This document shows, in pieces, positions 16,931-26,225 of a stretch of DNA of 64,000 bases. A model generated the notes under the pieces. It was given only the letters and a program-made list of their open reading frames with translations, searched no databases and had not been told where the DNA came from. Source of the stretch: Pseudomonas sp. Au-Pse12 (GTDB lineage Bacteria; Pseudomonadota; Gammaproteobacteria; Pseudomonadales; Pseudomonadaceae); the NCBI RefSeq assembly GCF_021341665.1, contig NZ_JAJTTH010000007.1:62001-126000 (forward strand), given 5' to 3'. The translations under genes were made by a program, and so were the position numbers. Position 1 is the stretch's first letter; every line of letters begins with the position of its first letter.

Positions 16931-18094
16931 ATGAGTTACCCGACCCTGAACTTCGCCCTCGGTGAAACCATCGACATGCTGCGCCAACAGGTCCAGGCCT
17001 TCGTCAAGGCGGAACTGGCTCCACGGGCCGCCCAGATCGATGTCGACAACCTGTTCCCTGCTGACATGTGGCGCAAATTCGGTGACATGGGCCTCTTGGG
17101 CATCACCGTGCCGGAAGAGTACGGCGGCGCTGGCCTGGGCTACCTGGCCCACGTGGTGGCCATGGAAGAGATCAGCCGCGGCTCGGCTTCGGTGGCCCTG
17201 TCCTACGGCGCGCACTCCAACCTCTGCGTGAACCAGATCAACCGCAACGGCAACCACGAGCAGAAGAGCAAGTACCTGCCCAAGCTGATCAGCGGCGAGC
17301 ACATCGGTGCCCTGGCCATGAGCGAGCCCAACGCCGGCTCCGACGTGGTGTCGATGAAGCTGCGGGCCGACAAGCGCGGCGACCGCTTCGTGCTCAACGG
17401 CAGCAAGACCTGGATCACCAACGGCCCCGACGCCAACACCTATGTGATCTACGCCAAGACCGACCTGGAGAAAGGCCCCCACGGCATCACCGCCTTCATC
17501 GTCGAGCGCGACTGGAAGGGCTTCAGCCGCAGCAACAAGTTCGACAAGCTGGGCATGCGCGGCTCCAACACCTGCGAGCTGTTCTTCGATGATGTGGAAG
17601 TACCGGAGGAAAACATCCTCGGTGTGCTCAATGGTGGCGTCAAAGTCCTGATGAGCGGCCTCGACTACGAGCGCGTGGTGCTCTCCGGCGGCCCGACCGG
17701 GATCATGCAGGCTTGCATGGACCTGGTGGTGCCCTATATCCACGACCGCAAGCAGTTCGGCCAGAGCATCGGTGAATTCCAGCTGATCCAGGGCAAGATC
17801 GCCGACATGTACACCCAGCTCAACGCCAGCCGCGCCTACCTGTATGCGGTGGCACAGGCCTGCGAGCGCGGCGAAACCACCCGCAAGGACGCCGCCGGGG
17901 TGATTCTCTACAGCGCCGAGCGCGCGACGCAGATGGCCCTCGACGCGATCCAGATCCTCGGTGGCAACGGCTACATCAATGAATTCCCCGCCGGCCGCCT
18001 GCTGCGTGACGCCAAGCTCTACGAGATCGGTGCCGGCACCAGCGAGATCCGTCGCATGCTGATCGGTCGCGAACTGTTCAACGAAACCAAGTAA
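16931..18094 (+). CDS. liuA: Isovaleryl-CoA dehydrogenase
   Basis: A 387-residue FAD-linked acyl-CoA dehydrogenase turning isovaleryl-CoA into 3-methylcrotonyl-CoA. MSEPNAGSDVVSMKL is the FAD/substrate loop; the base of this family is the Glu in GLDYERVVLSGGPTG rather than the usual C-terminal Glu, and here the C-terminal motif is YEIGAGTSEIRRMLIGREL. It starts the liuABCD run, and a palindromic repeat separates it from liuB. Confidence 0.95.
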   Translation: MSYPTLNFALGETIDMLRQQVQAFVKAELAPRAAQIDVDNLFPADMWRKFGDMGLLGITVPEEYGGAGLGYLAHVVAMEEISRGSASVALSYGAHSNLCVNQINRNGNHEQKSKYLPKLISGEHIGALAMSEPNAGSDVVSMKLRADKRGDRFVLNGSKTWITNGPDANTYVIYAKTDLEKGPHGITAFIVERDWKGFSRSNKFDKLGMRGSNTCELFFDDVEVPEENILGVLNGGVKVLMSGLDYERVVLSGGPTGIMQACMDLVVPYIHDRKQFGQSIGEFQLIQGKIADMYTQLNASRAYLYAVAQACERGETTRKDAAGVILYSAERATQMALDAIQILGGNGYINEFPAGRLLRDAKLYEIGAGTSEIRRMLIGRELFNETK

Positions 18095-18111
18095 GAGCAG
18101 CCGCACGTTGC

Positions 18112-18188
18112 GAGCTACAAGCGGCAAGCCACAACTGCCGTAACACCGACTTACTCTTGCAGCTTGAAGCTTATGGCTTCGAGCTGCG
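18112..18188. repeat. Imperfect inverted repeat between liuA and liuB
   Basis: AGCTACAAGCGGCAAG at the left and CTTGCAGCTTGAAGCT at the right (18156-18171) pair at 13 of 16 positions, with further related text (GGCTTCGAGCTGC) to 18188. It resembles the GCAAGCTACAAGC-type intergenic repeats common in pseudomonads and may form an mRNA hairpin inside the operon. Confidence 0.6.
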
Positions 18189-18200
18189 CTGGGAGCCCCG

Positions 18201-19805
<1,605 letters not shown>

Positions 19806-19822
19806 TCCTGCGCGAGAAGAAC

Positions 19823-20638
19823 ATGAGCGACTTCAATACCCTGGAACTGCTGCGCGACCCTCGAGGCTTCGCCACCCTGTGGCTCAGCCGCGAAGACAAG
19901 AACAACGCCTTCAACGCCGAAATGATCCGTGAACTGATCCTCGCCCTGGATCAGGTGCAAGGCGACCCGAGCTTGCGTTTCCTCCTGCTGCGCGGACGCG
20001 GCCGGCATTTCAGCGCCGGTGCCGACCTGGCCTGGATGCAGCAATCGGCCGCGCTCGACTACCACACCAACCTCGACGACGCCCGCGAACTGGCGGAGCT
20101 GATGTACAACCTGGCCAAGTTGAAGATCCCGACCCTGGCCGTGGTGCAAGGCGCGGCCTTCGGCGGCGCCCTGGGCCTGATCAGTTGCTGCGACATGGCG
20201 ATCGGTTCCGACGATGCCCAGTTCTGCCTGTCGGAAGTCCGTATTGGCCTGGCACCGGCGGTCATCAGCCCATTCGTGGTGCAGGCCATCGGCGAACGGG
20301 CGGCCCGACGCTATGCCCTCACCGCCGAACGTTTCGGCGGCCAGCGTGCACGGGAAATCGGCTTGCTGGCAGAGAGCTACCCGGCTGCCGAGCTGGATCA
20401 GCAGGTCGAGCATTGGGTCGACAACCTGCTGCTCAACAGCCCTCAGGCCATGCGCGCCAGCAAGGACCTGCTGCGGGAAGTGGGCAATGGCGCCCTGACC
20501 ACCGCCCTGCGTCGCTACTGCGAAAACGCCATCGCCCGCATCCGGGTCAGCGCTGAAGGCCAGGAAGGCCTGCGGGCGTTCCTGGAAAAACGCCCGCCCA
20601 GCTGGCAGGCCGAGACCACGTCCAAGGAGTCCCGTTGA
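19823..20638 (+). CDS. liuC: Methylglutaconyl-CoA hydratase
   Basis: A 271-residue enoyl-CoA hydratase/isomerase-family enzyme. The oxyanion-hole segments are FLLLRGRGRHFSAGADLAWM and LAVVQGAAFGGALGLISCCD, and SEVRIGLAPAVISPFVV holds the region of the catalytic Glu. In this operon it should hydrate 3-methylglutaconyl-CoA to HMG-CoA, the substrate of LiuE. It sits between the two carboxylase subunits, and its stop overlaps the liuD start (TGATG). Confidence 0.94.
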   Translation: MSDFNTLELLRDPRGFATLWLSREDKNNAFNAEMIRELILALDQVQGDPSLRFLLLRGRGRHFSAGADLAWMQQSAALDYHTNLDDARELAELMYNLAKLKIPTLAVVQGAAFGGALGLISCCDMAIGSDDAQFCLSEVRIGLAPAVISPFVVQAIGERAARRYALTAERFGGQRAREIGLLAESYPAAELDQQVEHWVDNLLLNSPQAMRASKDLLREVGNGALTTALRRYCENAIARIRVSAEGQEGLRAFLEKRPPSWQAETTSKESR

Positions 20639-22584
20639 TGAGCGCCCCTGTTCTAGACACCCTGCTGGTGGCCAACCGCGGTGAAATCGCCTGCCGGGTG
20701 ATGCGCACCGCCAAAGCCCTGGGCCTGACCACCGTGGCCGTGCACAGCGCTACCGACCGTGACGCCCGGCACAGCCGCGAAGCGGATATCCGCGTGGACC
20801 TGGGGGGCAGCAAGGCCGCCGACAGTTACCTGCAGATCGACAAGCTGATTGCTGCCGCCCGGGCCAGCGGCGCCCAGGCCATCCATCCCGGTTATGGCTT
20901 TCTCTCGGAAAACGCCGGTTTCGCTCGGGCCATTGAGGCCGCCGGGCTGATTTTCCTCGGCCCGCCCGCCTCGGCCATCGATGCCATGGGCAGCAAGTCG
21001 GCGGCCAAGGCGCTGATGGAAACCGCCGGTGTGCCCCTGGTGCCGGGCTATCACGGTGAAGCCCAGGACCTGGAAACCTTCCGTGCCGCCGCCGAACGCA
21101 TTGGCTACCCGGTGCTGCTCAAGGCCACCGCCGGGGGGGGCGGCAAAGGCATGAAAGTCGTCGAGGACGTCAGCCAACTGGCCGAAGCCCTGGCCTCGGC
21201 CCAGCGCGAAGCCCAGTCGTCCTTCGGCGACTCGCGAATGCTGGTGGAAAAGTACCTGCTCAAGCCGCGGCACGTGGAGATCCAGGTGTTCGCCGACCAG
21301 CACGGCAACTGCCTGTACCTCAACGAACGGGACTGCTCGATCCAGCGCCGCCACCAAAAGGTGGTCGAGGAAGCCCCCGCTCCGGGCCTCAGCCCCGAGC
21401 TGCGCAAGGCCATGGGCGAAGCCGCGGTGCGCGCGGCCCAGGCTATCGGCTATGTGGGCGCGGGCACTGTGGAGTTTCTCCTCGATGCCCGCGGCGAATT
21501 CTTCTTCATGGAAATGAACACCCGATTGCAGGTGGAACATCCGGTCACCGAGGCCATCACCGGCCTCGACCTGGTGGCCTGGCAGATCCGTGTGGCACGA
21601 GGTGAAGCCCTGCCCATCAGCCAGGAACAAGTGCCCCTACGCGGGCATGCGATCGAAGTGCGGCTGTACGCTGAAGATCCCGCCAACGACTTTCTTCCGG
21701 CCACCGGGCGCCTTGAGCTGTATCGCGAATCCGCCGCTGGCCCGGGGCGGCGGGTGGACAGCGGCGTCGAGGAAGGCGATAGCGTTTCGCCCTTCTACGA
21801 CCCGATGCTGGGCAAGTTGATCGCCTGGGGCGAGGACCGCGAGCAGGCGCGCCTGCGCCTGTTGAGCATGCTCGACGAGTTCGCCATCGGTGGCCTGAAA
21901 ACCAACCTGGCGTTCCTACGGCGCATCATTGCCCATCCGGCATTCGCCGAGGCGCAACTGGATACCGGATTTATCCCACGCTATCAGGAGCAATTACTGC
22001 CAGCGCCGAGCGAACTCAGTACGGATTTCTGGCACGCGGCGGCCCAGGCCTTTGCTCAAAGCCAGCCGCAGCGGACGCGCAGCGACGATCCGCAATCGCC
22101 TTGGTCGGCGGTCAACGGCTGGCGCAGCGGCCTGCCAGCGCAAACCAGCCTGCACCTGAGCTGCGCCGGGCAGGACCGGGCTATCAGTCTCGGGGCTCCC
22201 ACCTGCGCCTTTCAGTTGCAAGGCGAACAGCTGTGGGTCGAACAACAGGGGCTGCGTCGTGAACACCGCGCCATTCGCCGTGGCGAAACCCTGTACCTGC
22301 ACTGGCAGGGCGACATGCACAGCATCACCGCCTACGACCCGATTGCCGCGGCCGATGCCAGCCACAGCCAGCATGGCGGGCTCACGGCCCCCATGAACGG
22401 CAGCATCGTGCGGGTGCTGGTCAGCGTCGGGCAAAGCGTCGAAGCTGGTGCGCAATTGGTGGTACTGGAAGCGATGAAGATGGAGCACAGCATCCGCGCG
22501 CCCCAGGCCGGGATCATCAAGGCGCTGTACTGCCAGGAAGGCGAAATGGTCAGCGAAGGCAGTGCGTTGGTGGAGTTGGAATAA
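20638..22584 (+). CDS. liuD: Methylcrotonyl-CoA carboxylase, biotin-carrying (alpha) subunit
   Basis: A 648-residue protein with biotin carboxylase in roughly the first 450 residues (LLVANRGEIACRVMRTAK, ATAGGGGKGMKVV for ATP, NERDCSIQRRHQKVVEEAP, FFMEMNTRLQVEHPVTE) and a biotinyl domain at the C-terminus with VLEAMKMEHSIRAP, whose Lys carries biotin. I start at the ATG overlapping the liuC stop because AAGGAG lies eight bases before it; a TTG one codon earlier is less likely. Confidence 0.95.
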   Translation: MSAPVLDTLLVANRGEIACRVMRTAKALGLTTVAVHSATDRDARHSREADIRVDLGGSKAADSYLQIDKLIAAARASGAQAIHPGYGFLSENAGFARAIEAAGLIFLGPPASAIDAMGSKSAAKALMETAGVPLVPGYHGEAQDLETFRAAAERIGYPVLLKATAGGGGKGMKVVEDVSQLAEALASAQREAQSSFGDSRMLVEKYLLKPRHVEIQVFADQHGNCLYLNERDCSIQRRHQKVVEEAPAPGLSPELRKAMGEAAVRAAQAIGYVGAGTVEFLLDARGEFFFMEMNTRLQVEHPVTEAITGLDLVAWQIRVARGEALPISQEQVPLRGHAIEVRLYAEDPANDFLPATGRLELYRESAAGPGRRVDSGVEEGDSVSPFYDPMLGKLIAWGEDREQARLRLLSMLDEFAIGGLKTNLAFLRRIIAHPAFAEAQLDTGFIPRYQEQLLPAPSELSTDFWHAAAQAFAQSQPQRTRSDDPQSPWSAVNGWRSGLPAQTSLHLSCAGQDRAISLGAPTCAFQLQGEQLWVEQQGLRREHRAIRRGETLYLHWQGDMHSITAYDPIAAADASHSQHGGLTAPMNGSIVRVLVSVGQSVEAGAQLVVLEAMKMEHSIRAPQAGIIKALYCQEGEMVSEGSALVELE

Positions 22585-22848
22585 ACGTCGGCAAGGCAGT
22601 AGCCATCTCCGGCCCTTCGGGGCCCGGAGGCGGCCCTGTCAGCATCAGGTCGATATCAAGTTCCAGCCAAGCCTGCGTTGACTGCGCCAACGATCGGGCC
22701 AATCGCAAAGCGAAGTCTTCAATACGGAAAGAAAGATGCGTGGCACAGGCATGAAACCTGCGCCGTGAATTGGCAGAAGAGGGATAACTGCATCGGTTTA
22801 AACTGCCGCCTTTCCTACATGGGAGGTAAGAAAGGGCTTGGCCGTTAG

Positions 22849-23514
22849 TTAAAACTTCGCAGTTGCTTGTACGACTACACCAATAACCCGGCACTCATCG
22901 CTGTAGAGCATCTTCGGATAAGTAGGATTGAGTGGTACCAGATAACGCTGACCGCCCTCTTGTACCAACTTGCGGAAGATCGCCTCGTCATTCCCGGGAC
23001 ACTGCACGACCAGCAACTTCCCAGGCTCGGCAGCAACGGCCGGGTCCACCAGGATCAGCATGCCCTGGCTGATGCTCAGGCCGCTTGGCGCGATCATCGC
23101 GTCACCGACCACCAACAACCAGAAGGCGGCCCCCTGTGCCTGATAATCGGACAGTTCATAACGCTCGGGCACATAGGCCGATTGGCCATTTTCGCGAACT
23201 TCCCCGGCAATCCGCCAATCACTGACCGGGTACCGGAAGTACGGGTTGTACTTGTGCTGCAGGGAAGGCTCATCCACCAGGGGTTCGCCGTCATCACCGA
23301 GCATGGGTTTCTCGCGGACCACCAGGGCGACTTCAAGAAAGCCCATGCCGATCTCTTCCAGCACTCGGTTCATGTCTTCGATCTTCGGTTGGCGACGCTT
23401 GCTCAACCAGTGACCGATGCCCCCTTGAGACATGCCCAGACGCTCAGCGAGCTTTTCCTGTGTGACCTTGCGGCCTTTCATGTTGGCTTTGACCAACTCG
23501 ATCCATTTGTCCAT
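22849..23514 (-). CDS. XRE/S24-type (CI/LexA-like) repressor lacking the catalytic serine
   Basis: A 221-residue protein with an N-terminal Cro/CI helix-turn-helix (KVTQEKLAERLGMSQGGIGH) and a C-terminal peptidase S24 fold (WLLVVGDAMIAPSGLSISQG, then FRKLVQEGGQRYLVPLNPTYP). In self-cleaving relatives the first block reads GDSM with the nucleophilic Ser; here the codon is GCG (Ala), while the Lys in FRKL remains. Known chemistry predicts it cannot autocleave on RecA activation. Divergent from a DUF6124-like gene with palindromes between. I start at MDKWIEL; an upstream in-frame codon would add 14 residues. About 264 bases between it and liuD hold no gene I can support. Confidence 0.85.
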   Translation of the reverse strand: MDKWIELVKANMKGRKVTQEKLAERLGMSQGGIGHWLSKRRQPKIEDMNRVLEEIGMGFLEVALVVREKPMLGDDGEPLVDEPSLQHKYNPYFRYPVSDWRIAGEVRENGQSAYVPERYELSDYQAQGAAFWLLVVGDAMIAPSGLSISQGMLILVDPAVAAEPGKLLVVQCPGNDEAIFRKLVQEGGQRYLVPLNPTYPKMLYSDECRVIGVVVQATAKF

Positions 23515-23523
23515 GGGCTGAAC

Positions 23524-23561
23524 AATACGTTGTGTATTTCTCGCCTCAACACACAACTTGT
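23524..23561. promoter_or_regulatory. Candidate operators of the S24-type repressor
   Basis: AATAC-GTTGT-GTATT (23524-23538) is an inverted repeat, and ACAA-C-TTGT (23553-23561) is a second short palindrome. Both share an ACACAAC core (on opposite strands). They lie just upstream of the repressor and of the divergent small gene, the usual place for a CI-like switch. Confidence 0.55.
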
Positions 23562-23645
23562 AGTATTTGAAATTTCGTCACAATTACAATGCGTACTAAT
23601 ATCGCTTTACCCCTCTTTCCTTTCTCAAACAGGACAGACCACTTC

Positions 23646-23993
23646 ATGAATACAAGTCGCAAGGATGTGTCGGAATACGATACTGATGCCACGTTGAACT
23701 CACTCAAGGACAGCCACGCGGCACGACGCGCGATGGACTACTACCTGAAACCAAACGTTGCCGGAACGGAAAAGGAAGAGAAGTTCTTCGAGATCAGGCG
23801 CAGCCTGAGCCGCGAGGAAGCCATGATCCACGCCTCCGATCTGCTGCGCTGCGCAGCGGCCACCGCCTATGACGCAGCGGACAATCTGCGAGGCGCTAGC
23901 CGTGACCTGGCATTTTCAGTGGTGCACATGATCGATCTGGCCAAGGCCCTGGTGGACAGGTCCCTGGAAAGCCAGCGCTGTGAATCGAGCTGA
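23646..23993 (+). CDS. Small DUF6124/DUF3077-like protein
   Basis: A 115-residue, charged, helical protein with no signal peptide or membrane segment. It resembles Pseudomonas-restricted small proteins of unknown role (DUF6124/DUF3077 type), with a C-terminal half rich in Ala (ASDLLRCAAATAYDAADNLR). The ATG has an AGGA ribosome-binding site; an ATG 19 codons upstream is not supported by one. It is divergent from an S24-type repressor and is its likely target. Confidence 0.7.
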   Translation: MNTSRKDVSEYDTDATLNSLKDSHAARRAMDYYLKPNVAGTEKEEKFFEIRRSLSREEAMIHASDLLRCAAATAYDAADNLRGASRDLAFSVVHMIDLAKALVDRSLESQRCESS

Positions 23994-24068
23994 AGTCTTT
24001 GCGCGCGGCTGGGCGCGCGATCAACAACGGGAGTGGAAAAAAAATTTCCATAAGGCGGGGAAAAACAT

Positions 24069-24100
24069 TTGACTTGCAAATGATAATGATTATTATTGCA
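24069..24100 (+). promoter_or_regulatory. prrF promoter with Fur box
   Basis: TTGACT (24069-24074), 16-bp spacer and TATTAT (24091-24096). Overlapping the spacer and -10 is a Fur box, GCAAATGATAATGATTATT, which matches the 19-bp consensus at 15 positions; a second register to 24100 also fits. Iron-loaded Fur should block RNA polymerase here. Confidence 0.9.
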
Positions 24101-24103
24101 AGC

Positions 24104-24218
24104 AACTGATCGCGAGATCAGTCGATAGCCCAAAGGACCTTAGGTCGGACCTTTGGATTATCTCCTCATCAGGCTAATCACGGTTTTTGACCCGGCTTTT
24201 TGCCGGGTCTTTTTTTTT
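24104..24218 (+). ncRNA. prrF: PrrF iron-responsive small RNA
   Basis: About 110 nucleotides. The unmistakable conserved core of PrrF runs from about 24150 to 24190 (GGATTATCTCCTCATCAGGC and the following CTAATCACGG), the segment that pairs with mRNAs such as sodB and antR. A terminator GACCCGGC / GCCGGGTC with a T run closes it. In iron shortage it spares iron by turning down non-essential iron proteins. P. aeruginosa has two copies in tandem; only one is here, as in other pseudomonads where the two are apart in the genome. Confidence 0.93.
24189..24218 (+). terminator. Terminator of prrF
   Basis: An 8-bp perfect stem GACCCGGC / GCCGGGTC with loop TTTTT and nine T after it. A second small hairpin (GCCAG-TTTTT-CTGGC, 24219-24233) follows. 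Bases 24234-24473 hold no gene I can support and should carry the promoter of the carboxypeptidase. Confidence 0.92.
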
Positions 24219-24473
24219 GCCAGTTTTTCTGGCTTGGCTTCAGGCTAATGAAGACTGTGGGTGTCGCTAAAAAATAATGGCGGCGATGATAGCAAAAGAA
24301 TGTCTTTTTGCAAGAGAACGCCCGTCGTAAAGCCTCGGAACGAAAAAAGTAGCGCTTGAGAATCAATCGCATAGCCACTAAGCTTGGCCTGCGTCAAGGA
24401 CGACGCCCCCCCTTCTTTTACCCCCCCTTGTGTGTAGAGTAGCGGTCATAACAATCCTGCTAAGGAACCGATT

Positions 24474-25628
24474 ATGACCGTGGGCAATCACACTACTTTT
24501 CAAGTTTCTGCTGACTTCGATAGCGGCAACATCGAAGTGCTGGACATCAGCAATCCCTTGCAGGCGCTGCTGGCCATCCGTCCGGATACGCGCAGCCCGC
24601 ACTTCCAGTGGTTTCACTTCAAGGTCAGTGGCCTGCACGTAGGCCAGGAGCACTGGTTTCGCCTGACCAACGCCAGCCAATCCTCCTACAACAAGGCCTG
24701 GACCGGCTATCAGGCGGTTGCGTCCTACGACCATGTGAACTGGTTTCGCGTACCGACAATCTTCGAAGGCGACGCCCTGCGCTTCAACCTCGAAGCCAGC
24801 CAGACCCACGCCTGGTTCGCCTACTTCGAACCCTACAGCCGCGGCCGCCATGACTGGCTGATCGACCAGGCCCTGACCAAGGCCGGCACCGAGTTGCTGG
24901 CAGTGGGCAAAAGCGTCGAAGGCCGGGACATCCAGCTACTGCGCAAGGGCAGCGGCGCCCCCGGCCGACGCAAGATCTGGATCATTGCCCAGCAGCATCC
25001 CGGCGAACACATGGCCGAATGGTTCATGGAGGGCGTGATCGAGCGCCTGTTCCATCACGAAGACTCGGAACTCAATGCATTGCTGGCCAAGGCCGACCTG
25101 TACCTGGTGCCGAACATGAACCCGGACGGCGCATTCCACGGCCACCTGCGCACCAACGCCCAGGGCCAGGACCTGAACCGCGCCTGGCAGAACGCCAGCC
25201 AGGAACTCAGCCCGGAAGTGCTGTTCGTCCAGCAGCAGATGGAGCAATACGGCGTCGACCTGTTTCTCGACGTGCACGGCGATGAGGAGATTCCCCACGT
25301 GTTCACCGCCGGCTGCGAAGGCAACCCGGGCTACACCCCGCGCCTGGAGAAGCTCGAAGAGCATTTTCGCCGCCACCTGAAACACCAGACCCGGGATTTC
25401 CAGACCACCCACGGCTACACCCGTGACAACCCCGGGCAAGCCAACATGACCCTGGCCTGCAACGCCGTCGGGGAGCAGTACGACTGCCTGGCATTGACCC
25501 TGGAAATGCCGTTCAAGGACCACGACGATAACCCCAACCCGCTCACCGGCTGGTCCGGCAAGCGCTCCATGCAACTGGGCAAGGATGTCCTGAGCACCCT
25601 GGCCGACCTGGTGGACCACCTGCGCTGA
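24474..25628 (+). CDS. M14-family cytosolic metallocarboxypeptidase
   Basis: A 384-residue zinc carboxypeptidase of the cytosolic (AGBL/CCP-like) M14 subgroup, with no signal peptide. The N-terminal about 130 residues form the beta-sandwich domain typical of this subgroup. The zinc site is QQHPGEHMAEW (His and Glu) and FLDVHGDEEIPH (third His); NMNPDGAFHGHLRTNAQGQD and DLNRAW hold substrate-binding Arg and Asn, and LALTLEMPFKD carries the catalytic Glu. Bacterial substrates are not established; removal of C-terminal acidic residues or peptide trimming is plausible. Confidence 0.92.
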   Translation: MTVGNHTTFQVSADFDSGNIEVLDISNPLQALLAIRPDTRSPHFQWFHFKVSGLHVGQEHWFRLTNASQSSYNKAWTGYQAVASYDHVNWFRVPTIFEGDALRFNLEASQTHAWFAYFEPYSRGRHDWLIDQALTKAGTELLAVGKSVEGRDIQLLRKGSGAPGRRKIWIIAQQHPGEHMAEWFMEGVIERLFHHEDSELNALLAKADLYLVPNMNPDGAFHGHLRTNAQGQDLNRAWQNASQELSPEVLFVQQQMEQYGVDLFLDVHGDEEIPHVFTAGCEGNPGYTPRLEKLEEHFRRHLKHQTRDFQTTHGYTRDNPGQANMTLACNAVGEQYDCLALTLEMPFKDHDDNPNPLTGWSGKRSMQLGKDVLSTLADLVDHLR

Positions 25629-25664
25629 CCCTGCCTGACGGCTGCGCAGCCCGTTGCGCAGCCA

Positions 25665-26120
25665 TCAGCCCTGCTCCCCGGCCGGCACCCGTCGGCAATC
25701 TTCAGGCCCCAGCAAACGCCCATCCGCCGCACGCAACTCCAGCGCACGCAGCGGTTGCCCGGTTTCCCGGTCGACCATCCGCGAGTGCGCTTCGCCTTCC
25801 TGGTAGAAAAACGCCTCGCCCCATTGGCGCAAGCCAATGATCAAGGGAAACAGGCCCTTGCCCTTTTCCGTCAGCACGTATTCCTGGTAGGCGCTGCCAT
25901 CGGACGCCGGCACGACCTCCAACACACCGTGCTCCACCAGGGTCCGCAGACGGGTGGCGAGGATGTTCTTGGCCATGCCGAGGTTGCGCTGGAACTCGCC
26001 AAAACGGCAGATCCCATCAAAGGCATCACGCACGATCAGCAACGACCACCAGTCGCCAATGGCATCCAGTGAACGGGCAACCGGGCACTCGGCATCTTGC
26101 AGGCTGGTGCGTTTAACCAT
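25665..26120 (-). CDS. HxlR-family transcriptional regulator
   Basis: A 151-residue winged-helix protein of the HxlR type: CPVARSLDAIGDWWSLLIVR (family hallmark with a Cys near the start), then RFGEFQRNLGMAKNILATRL (recognition helix) and YVLTEKGKGLFPLI (wing). It is divergent from an MFS transporter, with two palindromes between, and probably represses both. The single conserved cysteine may sense redox or electrophile stress, as in other HxlR proteins. I start at the second ATG because GGAGA is nine bases before it; the first would leave only two bases. Confidence 0.88.
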   Translation of the reverse strand: MVKRTSLQDAECPVARSLDAIGDWWSLLIVRDAFDGICRFGEFQRNLGMAKNILATRLRTLVEHGVLEVVPASDGSAYQEYVLTEKGKGLFPLIIGLRQWGEAFFYQEGEAHSRMVDRETGQPLRALELRAADGRLLGPEDCRRVPAGEQG

Positions 26121-26151
26121 GCTGGGCATTCTCCGATCGGACCACTGAAAA

Positions 26152-26207
26152 GTGGTTGCAATATAAAACCACGATCTTTACCGTACAACTGGTTTCATTA
26201 TGAAACC
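26152..26207. promoter_or_regulatory. Two palindromic operators between HxlR and MFS genes
   Basis: GTGGTT-N9-AACCAC (26152-26172) and the perfect 17-bp palindrome GGTTTCAT-T-ATGAAACC (26191-26207), the latter 18 bases before the MFS start codon. Both share a GGTT/AACC core. HxlR binding is inferred from position. Confidence 0.7.
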
Positions 26208-26225
26208 ATAAAAACGGAGCCCAAC

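Noticed and set aside
22550..22894. A minus-strand frame between liuD and the S24-type repressor with a plausible-looking helical stretch
   Set aside because: It starts inside the repressor's end, has no ribosome-binding site or alternative start, and overlaps liuD; the DNA there shows no other sign of coding.
24178..24378. A minus-strand frame rich in Lys and Phe downstream of prrF
   Set aside because: Composition follows from the T-rich terminator sequence; no start signal or family.
24330..24384. Possible second Fur box (TTGAGAATCAATCGCATAG) upstream of the carboxypeptidase
   Set aside because: Matches the consensus too weakly to report as a site.
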